Assembly (NCBI GenBank): GCA_900049755.1
Contig: LT160593.1
Location: 397,268-461,267, forward strand
Length of the DNA stretch: 64,000 nucleotides
Source: Corynebacterium provencense
GTDB taxonomy: Bacteria > Actinomycetota > Actinomycetes > Mycobacteriales > Mycobacteriaceae
Direction of reading: 5' to 3'
Part shown: piece after piece, positions 28,953 to 37,773 of the stretch
How positions within the stretch are numbered: position 1 is the first letter of the stretch
How the letters are laid out: each line of letters begins with the position of its first letter
Notes under the pieces: generated by a model
Database searches by the model: none
Told to the model about the DNA's origin: nothing
What the model saw: the letters and a program-made list of their open reading frames with translations, nothing else
Made by a program: the position numbers and the translations under genes

Positions 28953-30628
28953 GCGTTCTCTCCGTTCTCCGTGTTCCTGCGGGGTTCTTTCCCGAGGCAG
29001 TCATTGAGGTTCTTCCGCAGCCAGTCAACCGCTACAGCTCCGGTCACCCGACGGGTGCCGTCCCAGCGTCCCGCCCAGACAGCAGGACCCTGAGCCGTCA
29101 ACAGGTCATTGGCCAGGTCTGTCGCCGTGGAGCGGGTTTTCCCGGCCCAGCCGGAGAGGGCAGCGTCCCTGTCCGTGTCCGGGCCGAGGCGACGGAGCCA
29201 GACGCGGAATTCGGCGTCCACCCGGGTGTAGAACTCCGCCTGTATCCGGTCGGTGTCCGCGTCATCCTGGTTCCCGGACACGGCAAACGCAATGTTCCTG
29301 GCGAACATCCACAGGCATCTGGCTGCGCCGTCCGCGAACTCGACGGCCCGGCGCGCGGTAGCCCGGAGCTGGTCGTTGTCCAGCGCGAGCATCGGCGACT
29401 GCACGGTGATCGCGTCTTCGACGATGCCGGCGAAGCTCGACTGCTGAGGGCCGTACTCCATGGAGACCATGCGGATCCGGATGTCCCGGTCATCGGGGAG
29501 AACCTCCGCACCGACCAGTTGGCCCACCCATCGGACATTTCCGGCGGGGATCGACTTGTCCACATCGACCTTTGTTCCGTCAACCTTGAAAGTGGTCTGC
29601 GGTACATCATTGTTGGGAAGAATCCCGCCCAGCGACCGCCACATGGTGCGGCCGGCGTCCAGAGTCTGCGGCATGTACCTGATCACCTTCGCCTTCCTGG
29701 ACTGTGGCTCGCTGAACCTCCACGGGGTCATCGTCTCGATACCTCGCTTGGTGGTGTAGCCGACCGGATCGCCGTTGGTGATGAGGACGCCGGTCACGGC
29801 GTCCTCCTCCCACCGCAGCAACAGACGACGCTGCGGCCATGTCAGCAGTTCCACCGGTCCGGTTGTCCCGTTCTCGGTCTGCGGTTCAATCCGGTAGCGG
29901 GGATCGTCACGGGGGCCGGGACCAACCCCGTCGATCTCCCAGAGCGGCTGGTCCTCGGTTCCCGCCTGTTCCCGGTTCGGCACGTAGTTGAGCAGGAGTG
30001 TCTCGCGGAGATCTCTTCCCTCCACCATTGTGCCGCCAAGCCAGCCGCACCAGCCGATCCCGATCGGATAGCCTCTGCCGCCTTTGACCCGGTCATCTCC
30101 GACAGCACCGGACTTGATGCCGGAGAAATCGAAAGCCATGCAGTGGACCAGCATCTGGGCGGCTTCAGCCGCATCGACAGAAGCCAGTCCGGAGCGCATC
30201 GTGTAGAGATCGCCGGTATCCCCGACGTCCGGGAAGAGGATGTCCAGGGACTTCCACTCCCCTTTCGACGTATGCAGGCCGGCCACCTGGAAGAAAGGAT
30301 GCTCCGCGTCCCGGATGTCGAACCTGTCCTGCCACTGATCGAGGTATCCGGCGACGGCGTCGTCGAGCAGAGTGCCCTGGTCCCACTTCTCCTGCCAGTG
30401 TTCGAGCGCATTGTCGAGGTTGCGCCACTTCCTGCTGTCCCACGCCCGGTACAGGATCGCCTCCACCATGCGGAGAACCGCAAAATTCACGGTACCCAGA
30501 GGCGCGGCGAACGCCCGGTAGTCGGACGCATCCCGCAGCAGTACCCGGATGCCGACCCTGGACTCGACGCCCTGATGATCGACGACATCGATCCAGGCCT
30601 CATCCAGGAGGTTGTAGTGTTCCACCAT
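28949..30628 (-). CDS. casA: Cse1 / CasA (Cas8e), Cascade large subunit
   Basis: A 559-residue large subunit that reads the PAM and recruits Cas3. The N-terminus (YNLLDEAWIDVVDHQG) and the block HPFFQVAGLHTSKG, followed by NPxx-like loop sequences, are typical; the C-terminal four-helix bundle corresponds to the last about 170 residues. ATG 30628 is preceded by GAGAGGGTGG. It is the first gene of the cse1-cas2 operon. The 341-bp gap separating it from cas3 contains the degenerate repeats and a matching site directly upstream, so this gene is the probable target of crRNA-like autoregulation. Confidence 0.94.
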   Translation of the reverse strand: MVEHYNLLDEAWIDVVDHQGVESRVGIRVLLRDASDYRAFAAPLGTVNFAVLRMVEAILYRAWDSRKWRNLDNALEHWQEKWDQGTLLDDAVAGYLDQWQDRFDIRDAEHPFFQVAGLHTSKGEWKSLDILFPDVGDTGDLYTMRSGLASVDAAEAAQMLVHCMAFDFSGIKSGAVGDDRVKGGRGYPIGIGWCGWLGGTMVEGRDLRETLLLNYVPNREQAGTEDQPLWEIDGVGPGPRDDPRYRIEPQTENGTTGPVELLTWPQRRLLLRWEEDAVTGVLITNGDPVGYTTKRGIETMTPWRFSEPQSRKAKVIRYMPQTLDAGRTMWRSLGGILPNNDVPQTTFKVDGTKVDVDKSIPAGNVRWVGQLVGAEVLPDDRDIRIRMVSMEYGPQQSSFAGIVEDAITVQSPMLALDNDQLRATARRAVEFADGAARCLWMFARNIAFAVSGNQDDADTDRIQAEFYTRVDAEFRVWLRRLGPDTDRDAALSGWAGKTRSTATDLANDLLTAQGPAVWAGRWDGTRRVTGAVAVDWLRKNLNDCLGKEPRRNTENGENA

Positions 30629-30646
30629 CCACCCTCTCTTAAACCT

Positions 30647-30682
30647 AACGTGTCATTGTCTGTAAGGTAGCGTCAAATCGAG
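30647..30682 (+). promoter_or_regulatory. predicted Cascade target overlapping the cse1 promoter
   Basis: Plus-strand bases 30650-30660, GTGTCATTGTC, equal the first 11 nt of the pseudo-spacer carried by the degenerate repeat pair upstream (minus strand 30897-30887). The three bases on the PAM side are AAC (30647-30649). A protospacer-length footprint from 30650 would reach about 30682 and cover TTGACG (minus strand, 30671-30676), a possible -35 box for cse1. Seed-only pairing would permit binding without Cas3 cleavage, which fits repression. This is a prediction. Confidence 0.6.
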
Positions 30683-30849
30683 ATGCCTGCCACCAGGGGT
30701 AGTTGATTGCCACCCCCTAACCTCTTCCGGTAGGTATAGCAGCCCTGCCGGACGGCATCCGTGGAGTTCCCCCTCCTGTCGAACACCCGGATGCATGACG
30801 CCGCCCCCTGCGAGCTCTCTGGCAGATGACCGGCAGAGGCAGGAGACGG
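30683..30849. other. intergenic part of the cas3-cse1 gap with no recognised gene
   Basis: About 170 bp between the degenerate repeats and the cse1 promoter. A 64-codon minus-strand frame crosses it but resembles no known protein, has no ribosome-binding site and runs through the pseudo-repeats. A very small toxin RNA, as in CreTA modules, cannot be excluded by eye. Confidence 0.5.
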
Positions 30850-30926
30850 CGACAGTCCCCGCCTAGGCGGGGATCACGACTGCCCTGACAATGACACCGG
30901 GTCATCCCCACTCACGCGGGGACCTG
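30850..30926 (-). ncRNA. CreR/CreA-like guide RNA: two degenerate repeats around a 20-nt pseudo-spacer
   Basis: On the minus strand, 30926-30899 matches the array repeat at 22 of 28 positions and can form its stem with a G-U pair. A 20-nt stretch follows at 30897-30878. The second repeat-like unit, 30877-30850, matches 19-20 positions, with a perfect TCCCCGCC/GGCGGGGA hairpin. Both units have the same orientation as the array and should be Cas6e substrates. Its promoter may be TTGATC inside the cas3 3' end with TTAACC about 20 nt later. The pseudo-spacer seed matches the region upstream of cse1. Known CreA/CreR RNAs use the same plan of degenerate repeats and partially matching spacer to let Cascade repress a toxin or cas genes. 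No toxin gene was recognised here, so autorepression is favoured. Confidence 0.65.
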
Positions 30927-30969
30927 GGGCAGTCTGCACCGAGGTTAACAGTGCCTCCAGGACAGGGGA

Positions 30970-33717
30970 TCAACCCTTCACCCGCTCACAGAGCAACCCG
31001 AGACGGTCGTCGTACCGCAGCAGCCAGTCCCCGACGCGCTTCTCACCGGACTCGTCAAGGACCAGGGGGAGAACCCCCTTCAACCACGGTGAACTCTGCC
31101 AGGACTCCTGTCCGTCCTTCTCCAGCTCATCGAACTGAGCATCGGTGCGCATCACCCACGCCGGCAGTCGGACTGTGCACTGGGCCAGTCGGCGGGCGTA
31201 CCCGTCATCGATCCCCACAAGCTCGTCGAGGAATACCCCTGCCAGCTCACGGACATGGGGAAGAGCGACAATCCGACCGTCAACACGCTGGGCCACCACA
31301 ACCTCGACACTGTCGTCAGCATCCCTGACCTGGGCAAGGCCCTCGATCTCTGCGTCACTGGTCGCTGCCACGTTCCAGGTGGACAGATTCCCGTTGTCTG
31401 CCTGAGGCAGACGGAACTGCTCCGCTTTCTGCCGTTGCCCGGCCCGGAACTCCTCTTCACGCCGTTCCGCCCCTGACCACACCTCGTCCCACGTCACCGG
31501 AGGAACAAGATTCTCCGAGTACGCGGTGGCTACCAGGCCGGCGACATCCTGTGGCGAATCCACGACTCCTCCGGAATCCGCCAGGTGCCGATTCAGCGTG
31601 AGCACGGACCGGAGCAGACGGGACCGCCGGTAGACAGCCTCAATGCCGCGGGGGAACTCCGGTGCGACCTCGTCCCCGAATTCCGAACACCCGGTGATGA
31701 CAAATTTCGCGTCCTTCTTGTCCTGCGGCCGAACACCTGGCGCGAAGTCGTGCCGGTGCAGTCGGCCCATCCGCTGAATCAGCAGGTCGACCGGGGCAGC
31801 ATCGCTGAACATGAGGTCGAAATCGAGGTCAAGACCCTGTTCAATGACCTGGGTGGAGATAACCACCCGACCGGGCCGACGTGACGCCTCACCATCCCGG
31901 CCGAGAGCTGTCACCAGCTCCTCCTCCAGGGCAGCACGGTGATCAGTGAGGAATCTGGAGTGCAGCAGCGAGAGATTCTCCACTGTCCCGTCGAGCAGGT
32001 CGAAAAGCTGTTGCGCTCTGCTGACCGTGTTGCAGATCGCGGCGATGCATCCCCCGGTACGTGCCGCCGCTGCAACGGCGTCCGCCATCTCCTCCAGGTC
32101 ACCGGGGAGGAACTCGACCCGGGTCCGACGGGTCCGGTCACCGGCGGCCGGAACAACGACACCGGCGGAGGCTCCGGTGACCCAGGTGATCCGCGGATAG
32201 GCACTGGAGTCCTCCAGCGCGATGTGGTCGGTGTCGAATGCGCTGGCGCCTGTGGCGTAGGCGTCCACCAGTTCCTGCCGACGCGCCGGAGGCAGGGTGG
32301 CGGACAGTGCGATCACCGGGACGCCGTAGACCCCGAGCCATTCCAGGATCCTGGTCAGGTAGACGGTCATGAAGTCATCTGCCGCGTGGATCTCGTCGAG
32401 GATGACGACCTTCCCGAACAGCCCGAGATGCCGGAGCACCACATGCTTCGACTTCAGGGCCGCGAAAAGAAGCTGGTCTATGGTGCCGATGACCACTGAG
32501 GCCAGCAGTCCGGTCTTACGCCCCCGGAACCATGCGTTCGCTTCCGGAGACAGCCCTTCGTCACTGCCGTCGGAACTGTAGACGTTCGTCGGTCGTCCCT
32601 GCCCGAAGAGGGAGAGATAGTCCTTGTTGAACTGTGACTTTCCGTGGGCGAGGATCGTCGACACTTCTCCGGTCTCCGGGGAGTGCTCCAGCCAGGTCAG
32701 TACCCGATTGAACATCGCGTCGCTGGTGACACGGGTCGGCTGTCCGAAGAAGACGCCGTCCATGCCCAGCCGGTCGGCCCACACGTCAGCGGCCATCAGA
32801 GCCGCCTCCGTCTTCCCTCCGCCGGTGGCGTCCTCCACGAGGATCAGACCCGGACCGTCCATCGTTCGGACCGTCTCCACCACCGCTTCCTGCACAGGAC
32901 GCATCGTCGAACCCGAGGGGAGACTGAAACGTTGCTGGAAGGCTTCAGAATCGACCGGCGACGGCGTCCACCGTCCACCCAGGTTCATCCTGCGCTGACC
33001 TTCAATGGCGCGGCGCTCCTGGTCAGTGCCGGAATCACAGCTGTACGGGAAGTTCCACGTACTGGAACCCACCCAGTCCGCGGCGACGAGCAGACCGGTG
33101 ACCACTGCCTGGTCCGGGATCTCCCAGGACAGTTGTGCGAAGGTATCGATGTCTGCCTGGGTCAGTCCGAGATGCCGGACGCCCAGGTCAAGGAGCCGGA
33201 ACCTGGCGTCCTTCCATTCCGCCGGTTCATTGATGAGAGGGGCGGGCTTCTTCTCCATGGAGGGGAAGGCACCGTGGTGTCCACCGAGGATGGAGAACCA
33301 GGCCCGCTTCACCCGGACACTGGGTTTTCTCGTCGCCCGTGCAGCGAGCCAGTCGACAACGGTATAAGCACTGACCAGGCCATGAGCCATCGCGCGAACT
33401 TCCTGGGGAGAGGCGAGTATAGCCGGGTAGCCGGCATTCAGGACCCGTTCGTTCAGCTCGGGCACCTTCCCCTGGAACCAGGGGGATGCCTTGCCGACAT
33501 CGTGACCCCACGCCACGAACCGGAGGATCTTCCCCAGATCTCCTCCGCACCGTTCCTCGAGCATCCGGAGACGAGCAGGGGGCAGGAGATGCTTTGCCAC
33601 CGGAAGTGCCACTCCACTCACGTCGGTGAGGTGCTGCCGCAGGGACAGTGAACCCGAAGTCTTGCGGTCAAACTTGGCCCAGAACACGTCCAGACTCAAG
33701 GTTTCCGTTTCATTCAT
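30970..33717 (-). CDS. cas3: Cas3 nuclease-helicase (type I-E)
   Basis: A 915-residue HD nuclease fused to a superfamily 2 helicase. The HD site is WGHDVGKASPWFQG (about residue 69-82). Helicase motifs are DATGGGKTEAAL (Walker A, about residue 295), DEIHAADDF (motif II), SATLPPAR (motif III) and STQVIEQGLDLDFD to QRMGRLHRHD (motifs V-VI). It is recruited by Cascade after target recognition and degrades DNA 3' to 5'. It is transcribed separately from, or weakly with, the cse1 operon, given the 341-bp gap. No Shine-Dalgarno is evident at ATG 33717, so a leaderless or short-leader message is possible. Confidence 0.96.
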   Translation of the reverse strand: MNETETLSLDVFWAKFDRKTSGSLSLRQHLTDVSGVALPVAKHLLPPARLRMLEERCGGDLGKILRFVAWGHDVGKASPWFQGKVPELNERVLNAGYPAILASPQEVRAMAHGLVSAYTVVDWLAARATRKPSVRVKRAWFSILGGHHGAFPSMEKKPAPLINEPAEWKDARFRLLDLGVRHLGLTQADIDTFAQLSWEIPDQAVVTGLLVAADWVGSSTWNFPYSCDSGTDQERRAIEGQRRMNLGGRWTPSPVDSEAFQQRFSLPSGSTMRPVQEAVVETVRTMDGPGLILVEDATGGGKTEAALMAADVWADRLGMDGVFFGQPTRVTSDAMFNRVLTWLEHSPETGEVSTILAHGKSQFNKDYLSLFGQGRPTNVYSSDGSDEGLSPEANAWFRGRKTGLLASVVIGTIDQLLFAALKSKHVVLRHLGLFGKVVILDEIHAADDFMTVYLTRILEWLGVYGVPVIALSATLPPARRQELVDAYATGASAFDTDHIALEDSSAYPRITWVTGASAGVVVPAAGDRTRRTRVEFLPGDLEEMADAVAAAARTGGCIAAICNTVSRAQQLFDLLDGTVENLSLLHSRFLTDHRAALEEELVTALGRDGEASRRPGRVVISTQVIEQGLDLDFDLMFSDAAPVDLLIQRMGRLHRHDFAPGVRPQDKKDAKFVITGCSEFGDEVAPEFPRGIEAVYRRSRLLRSVLTLNRHLADSGGVVDSPQDVAGLVATAYSENLVPPVTWDEVWSGAERREEEFRAGQRQKAEQFRLPQADNGNLSTWNVAATSDAEIEGLAQVRDADDSVEVVVAQRVDGRIVALPHVRELAGVFLDELVGIDDGYARRLAQCTVRLPAWVMRTDAQFDELEKDGQESWQSSPWLKGVLPLVLDESGEKRVGDWLLRYDDRLGLLCERVKG

Positions 33718-33862
33718 GCCGACAAGCTAAACATGCGCACAGGACAGGGCGCCTGCAGCAACGAGCAATTGCGCAAGACCGTTCGAATTCTTGTTCCGGC
33801 TCCCTCCCTGCGAGGCGATCCCACAGCTCACTTCCACCGCAATCGTGAAAGCCCCCCACCCC

Positions 33863-35263
33863 TCAGTGATGGAACCCCGTCCCGTGTCCGCCCACGGCAG
33901 AGGACGGCAGCGGGGCGTCCAACCCGTCAAGATAGTGCACGCAGGTGCGCAGGTCTCTGACGAAGAGCGTGGCCAGGTCATTGCTCATCCCGTTGCGTAC
34001 CACGATGCGCTGCACCGTCATGTCACTGAGGTTGTCGGGCATCGGATAGGCCGGCACCTGCCAGCCGTGCATACGCAGCCGGTCGGACAGGTCGTAGAGC
34101 GTCCACTTCCGCTCCCGGCGCGCGCCGCCACCGGTCCTGGCGTCCTCCCCCGCCAGCCGCCACGCGAACACCGGTATGTCCGGGTCGTCACTCCACAACT
34201 CGAAGTCCGGCATTTTCCCGATCTCGCCGGCCAGGTACCTGGCAACGTCCATGGTGGCTCCCTGCACCCGCCGGTAACCATCCATTCCCAGCTGCAGGAA
34301 CAGGTAGTACTGCAGCAGTACCTGCGCACCCGGGCGCGAGAAGTTCAGTGCAAGGGTCGGCATGTCCCCGCCGAGGTAGTTGACGCGGAAGATCAGGTCC
34401 TCCGGCAGATCTTCCCGCGTACGCCACACGATCCAGCCCAGCCCGGGGTAGACCAGCCCGTACTTGTGCCCCGAGGTGTTGATGGAGGCCACCCGAGGCA
34501 GCCGGAAGTCCCACTCCAGATCCGGCTGGAGGAACGGGGCGATCATCCCGCCGGATGCGGCGTCCACGTGAATCCGGATGTCCAGGCCACGACGGGACTG
34601 GATCTCGTCGAGTGCCTCGGCGATCTCCGCCACCGGCTCATACATGCCGGTGTAGGTCACCCCCATGATCACGACCACCCCGATGGTGTTCTCGTCGACG
34701 TAACTGTCCAGGTCATGACCGTCGAGTACACGGTGTTCCTCGCTGACCGGCACGTACCGCGGCTCGACCTCGAAGTAGTTGCAGAATTTCTCCCAGCACA
34801 CCTGCACTGCCGAGGAGAGCACGATATTCGGCCGCTCGGTGGATTTCCCCGCCTCCCGGCGCCCGTGCTGCCAGCGTCGCTTCAGCGCCAGGCCACCGAG
34901 CATGCACGCCTCCGAGGAGCCGACGGTGGAGGTCCCCAAGGTGTGGTCCAGATCGGGAGCGTTCCACAACCTGGCGATCATCCGCCAGCAGCGGTCCTCG
35001 ATCTCCGCCGTGGCGGGGTACTCGTCCTTGTCGATCATGTTCTTGTCGAAGGCCTCGCTGTACAGCCGGTCCGCATAGTCGTCCATCCATGTGCCGACGA
35101 AGGTGGCGAGGTTCATCCGGGCGTTGCCGTCGAGCATCGCTTCGTCATGTATCAGCTGGTAGGCGGTCTCCGGAAGACTGCCGACCTCCGGAATACGGTG
35201 ACGCGGGAAGCTGGTCACTTCATCGGCACGGGCGAACAGCGGGTTGAGTTCGAGGTCACTCAT
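33863..35263 (-). CDS. gadB: glutamate decarboxylase
   Basis: A 466-residue PLP-dependent glutamate decarboxylase, converting glutamate to GABA while consuming a proton, the basis of glutamate-dependent acid resistance. The PLP lysine is in SINTSGHKYGLVYPGLGW (about residue 275), the aspartate in IHVDAASGGMIAPF, and GSSEACMLGG contacts the cofactor phosphate. ATG 35263 (MSDLELNP) is chosen because GGAG lies 7 nt upstream and the length then matches bacterial enzymes; the open frame extends further but is not typical protein. No glutamate/GABA antiporter gene is adjacent. It is unrelated to the CRISPR genes on its 3' side. Confidence 0.95.
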   Translation of the reverse strand: MSDLELNPLFARADEVTSFPRHRIPEVGSLPETAYQLIHDEAMLDGNARMNLATFVGTWMDDYADRLYSEAFDKNMIDKDEYPATAEIEDRCWRMIARLWNAPDLDHTLGTSTVGSSEACMLGGLALKRRWQHGRREAGKSTERPNIVLSSAVQVCWEKFCNYFEVEPRYVPVSEEHRVLDGHDLDSYVDENTIGVVVIMGVTYTGMYEPVAEIAEALDEIQSRRGLDIRIHVDAASGGMIAPFLQPDLEWDFRLPRVASINTSGHKYGLVYPGLGWIVWRTREDLPEDLIFRVNYLGGDMPTLALNFSRPGAQVLLQYYLFLQLGMDGYRRVQGATMDVARYLAGEIGKMPDFELWSDDPDIPVFAWRLAGEDARTGGGARRERKWTLYDLSDRLRMHGWQVPAYPMPDNLSDMTVQRIVVRNGMSNDLATLFVRDLRTCVHYLDGLDAPLPSSAVGGHGTGFHH

Positions 35264-35697
35264 GAGTGGTCTCCGTTCGCGTACGGGGTCCCGAAACGCC
35301 CCGAGGATCAGGACGCCGTGGTCGTCGGAACACAGTGCCGTCGAGACTACCCGCGGCGGGTGCGGGGGCCGGCACACGGTCGGGTGCACCTCGGCCAGTC
35401 GGTGGCACGGCCGCACCAGGCGTCCCGTATTCCGGCGCTGCCTGCTGCGCCCGGGGCTCGCGCCCTGTTGTTCCCCCGTCTTTTCCTGCCGTCTTGATCT
35501 TCCGCCTCCTGGCGGCCAGCTCCCGTGCCCCGGGTCCCGTCCCTGATTCGAACAGTGAGCGGAGGTGTCGCGCGCCGCCGGTAGGGTTACGCGCGATTCA
35601 GCGTCATGTGACCCGCTGCCGGAGCGAGGAGACCTTCCCCGTGAAAGATCTCGGGCCACAGAGAAGTTCACCTCACCGGAAGCAGGGAGACAGGAAT
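35264..35697. other. intergenic region without a recognised gene
   Basis: Between the divergently transcribed gadB and a small membrane-protein gene. No convincing coding sequence or structured RNA was seen. Both promoters should lie here. The GC-rich stretch does show long open frames, but their composition is that of antisense or non-coding GC-rich DNA. Confidence 0.5.
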
Positions 35698-35967
35698 ATG
35701 AGCAACGGACAGCCTTGGACACCAGCCCACGACACTCCGGCTGGACCGCGCAAGCGAGACCCGTTCATGCTCCCTGAGTTCATGGGGTGGCTGACCACGG
35801 GTATCGGAATTCTGGGAGCGGTGTCAGGTCTGGTCATGGCGCTCGACACGGACGGGGCACTGGCTGTTGCTTGCTGCGGCCTGGCCTTCGCCACGCTGGG
35901 GATGATTCTCGTCGTTGTCAGCAGGATCGGCACCGGGCTGCTCAGGGCCGGGAAGATCCAGCAGTAG
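35698..35967 (+). CDS. small two-helix membrane protein, unknown function
   Basis: An 89-residue protein with a polar Pro-rich N-terminus (about 25 residues) and two hydrophobic helices, MGWLTTGIGILGAVSGLVMA and a second from ALAVACCGLAFATLGMILVV. ATG 35698 follows AGGGAGACAGGAAT, a good ribosome-binding site. I do not recognise the family. It has its own transcript, diverging from gadB and converging with the acyl-CoA ligase gene. Confidence 0.65.
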   Translation: MSNGQPWTPAHDTPAGPRKRDPFMLPEFMGWLTTGIGILGAVSGLVMALDTDGALAVACCGLAFATLGMILVVVSRIGTGLLRAGKIQQ

Positions 35968-35981
35968 CCAGCCGACTTCTC

Positions 35982-35997
35982 CAACTCGCGGGAGTTG
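35982..35997. terminator. hairpin between convergent genes
   Basis: A 6-bp perfect stem, CAACTC at 35982-35987 and GAGTTG at 35992-35997, with a 4-nt loop, 14 bp after the small membrane-protein gene and 58 bp beyond the end of the convergent ligase gene. No clear T run follows, so termination is plausible but not certain. Confidence 0.4.
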
Positions 35998-36055
35998 ACC
36001 ACCCGGTGGCCGTCCCACCCGGTGACCGCCCCGCCTCACACACCCCGCCCGCTCC

Positions 36056-37633
36056 TCACGCGTTCACCTCCGCCCGGATAACGTGCTTGAGCAGTTTCCC
36101 GGAGGGGTTGCGCGGCAGTCCGCGGGCGACCACGACCTCGCGGGGGATCTTGTACTTCGCGAGCTTTCCGGACAGGTGGGCGCGCACCTCGTCGACACTG
36201 AGCAGCTGTCCCTCGTCGGTGACGACCACTGCGACCACGGTCTCTCCCCACTCGGGGTGGATCCTGCCGACGACGGCGACGTCCCGGACCTCCGGCATGT
36301 CCCTGATCGCCTCCTCCGCCTCGGTGGAGTACACGTTCTCACCGCCGGTGATGATGACGTCTTTCTTCCTGTCGGCGATGTAGATGTAGCCGTCGACGTC
36401 CACTTTCCCCACGTCCCCGGTGCGGTACCAGCCGTCCATGAAGGCTTCGGCTGTCGCCTCCGGGTTGGACAGGTACACGGACATCATGGAGTCGCACCTC
36501 ATCCAGATCTCTCCTTCTCCGGAGGCGGTCACGTCGGTACCGTCGTCGGCGACGACCTTGAGGTCCACCCCCAGCATGCCTCTGCCGATGGAGCCTGCCT
36601 TGCGTACCTGGTCGGCGGGAACGAGTACGGAGCCCGCGGGCCCGGTCTCGGTCATGCCGTAGACCTGGTAGAAGTTCTCCGTCCCGTAGGCGGTGATGAG
36701 CATGCGTGCCATCTCCTCCCCCAGGGGTGCCGCCCCGTATATGAGCATCCGTACGCTCGTGAGGTCGTGGTCGCCGGGTTGCCGTGTACCTGTGCCACTG
36801 TCCGCGCCGGCTTTCGCGAGCTGCACGGGGGCGATGTAGGCGATCGGTGCTCCGAAGACGGAGGTGATCCTCGCTGATTCGAGTACCCCGAGGAACCGGG
36901 TGGGGTCATATTCTCTCATCAGGACCACGGTGCCGCCGACGAACAGGGTGGTGAGGGTCCAGTTGTTCAGTGGTGATGCGTGCCAGACCGGCATGCACAC
37001 GAGCATGCGTTCATCGGCGGCGAAGGGCATGTTGGAGCAGATGTTGGGGGCGATGGCGCTCACTGCCCGGTGGGTGAGGACGCAGCCTTTGGGGCTCCCG
37101 GTCGATCCGGAGGTGTAGAGCACCTGCGCGTAGTCGGTGTCCCCGACGAGCGGCCCGGTCCACGGTTCGGCGGCGGTGACGGCGTCATCGAAGCTTCCCG
37201 GCGCGCTGACGGGGTCGCCGGAGGTGACGAGCCAGTCCACTCCGGGGGCGCCCTGGCGGGCGGTGTCGGCGAGACGGTCGCTGGCCACCCCGAGTACGGC
37301 CCTGGAGTGTGCGGCGATGTGGGCGATCTCGGGAGGGGTCATTTTGTGGTTCACGGGGACGAGGACGGCTCCGCAGCGCCAGATCCCGTACATGGCGACG
37401 AGGAATCCGGGGTCGTTGAGGGTCATGACCATGACCCTGTCCCCGGGGAGGACGCCGTGGTGCGTGAACACGGTCGCGGCGCGTTCCGCGGCGTCCTTCA
37501 GTTCCCGGTAGGTCATGGTCCTGACCGGGGGCCGGTCCCCGGTGTCCGGTGCGGCGGGTGTCCCTGTCCATTCGACGGCGGGGTGGTCCGGTCGGCGTCG
37601 GGTGCTGGCTTCGAGAACGTCGAAGAGGTGCAT
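36056..37633 (-). CDS. acyl-CoA synthetase / AMP-dependent ligase
   Basis: A 525-residue ANL-superfamily enzyme that activates a carboxylic acid as acyl-AMP and transfers it to CoA. The P-loop is LYTSGSTGSPKGCVLTH (about residue 175-191). Motifs YRTGDVGKVDVDGYIYIADRKKD (split here by function: acceptor-side Asp and hinge) and the C-terminal lysine in PRNPSGKLLKHV complete the set. Its divergence from an AidB-like acyl-CoA dehydrogenase, across a region with a strong TetR-type palindrome, suggests fatty acid or branched acid catabolism. Chain-length specificity is not evident. Confidence 0.9.
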   Translation of the reverse strand: MHLFDVLEASTRRRPDHPAVEWTGTPAAPDTGDRPPVRTMTYRELKDAAERAATVFTHHGVLPGDRVMVMTLNDPGFLVAMYGIWRCGAVLVPVNHKMTPPEIAHIAAHSRAVLGVASDRLADTARQGAPGVDWLVTSGDPVSAPGSFDDAVTAAEPWTGPLVGDTDYAQVLYTSGSTGSPKGCVLTHRAVSAIAPNICSNMPFAADERMLVCMPVWHASPLNNWTLTTLFVGGTVVLMREYDPTRFLGVLESARITSVFGAPIAYIAPVQLAKAGADSGTGTRQPGDHDLTSVRMLIYGAAPLGEEMARMLITAYGTENFYQVYGMTETGPAGSVLVPADQVRKAGSIGRGMLGVDLKVVADDGTDVTASGEGEIWMRCDSMMSVYLSNPEATAEAFMDGWYRTGDVGKVDVDGYIYIADRKKDVIITGGENVYSTEAEEAIRDMPEVRDVAVVGRIHPEWGETVVAVVVTDEGQLLSVDEVRAHLSGKLAKYKIPREVVVARGLPRNPSGKLLKHVIRAEVNA

Positions 37634-37654
37634 GGTCTGGCTCTCTTTCGTTGT

Positions 37655-37692
37655 GTGATGTAATCTGTATCACAGTGAACCACAGTTCACTG
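37655..37692. promoter_or_regulatory. TetR-type palindrome in divergent promoter
   Basis: A perfect 20-bp palindrome, CAGTGAAC-CACA-GTTCACTG (37673-37692), is immediately preceded by a second imperfect one with ends GTGAT and ATCAC (37655-37673). The first has the form of TetR/AcrR-family operators controlling fatty acid metabolism. It lies between the acyl-CoA ligase and the AidB-like dehydrogenase and probably controls both. No TetR gene is present in the window, so the repressor would be encoded elsewhere. Confidence 0.65.
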
Positions 37693-37773
37693 TTCGTGGG
37701 AAGTACCCCCGACAGGAACCCGTCCCGCACTCACAGCACGCACGCACAGCCCGCACGCGATACAGGGAGCACC

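Noticed and set aside
30717-30911. A 64-codon frame as a CreT-like toxin between cas3 and cse1
   Set aside because: It spans the degenerate repeats, has no ribosome-binding site and no rare-codon run; CreT toxins are much smaller. A tiny RNA toxin is not excluded.
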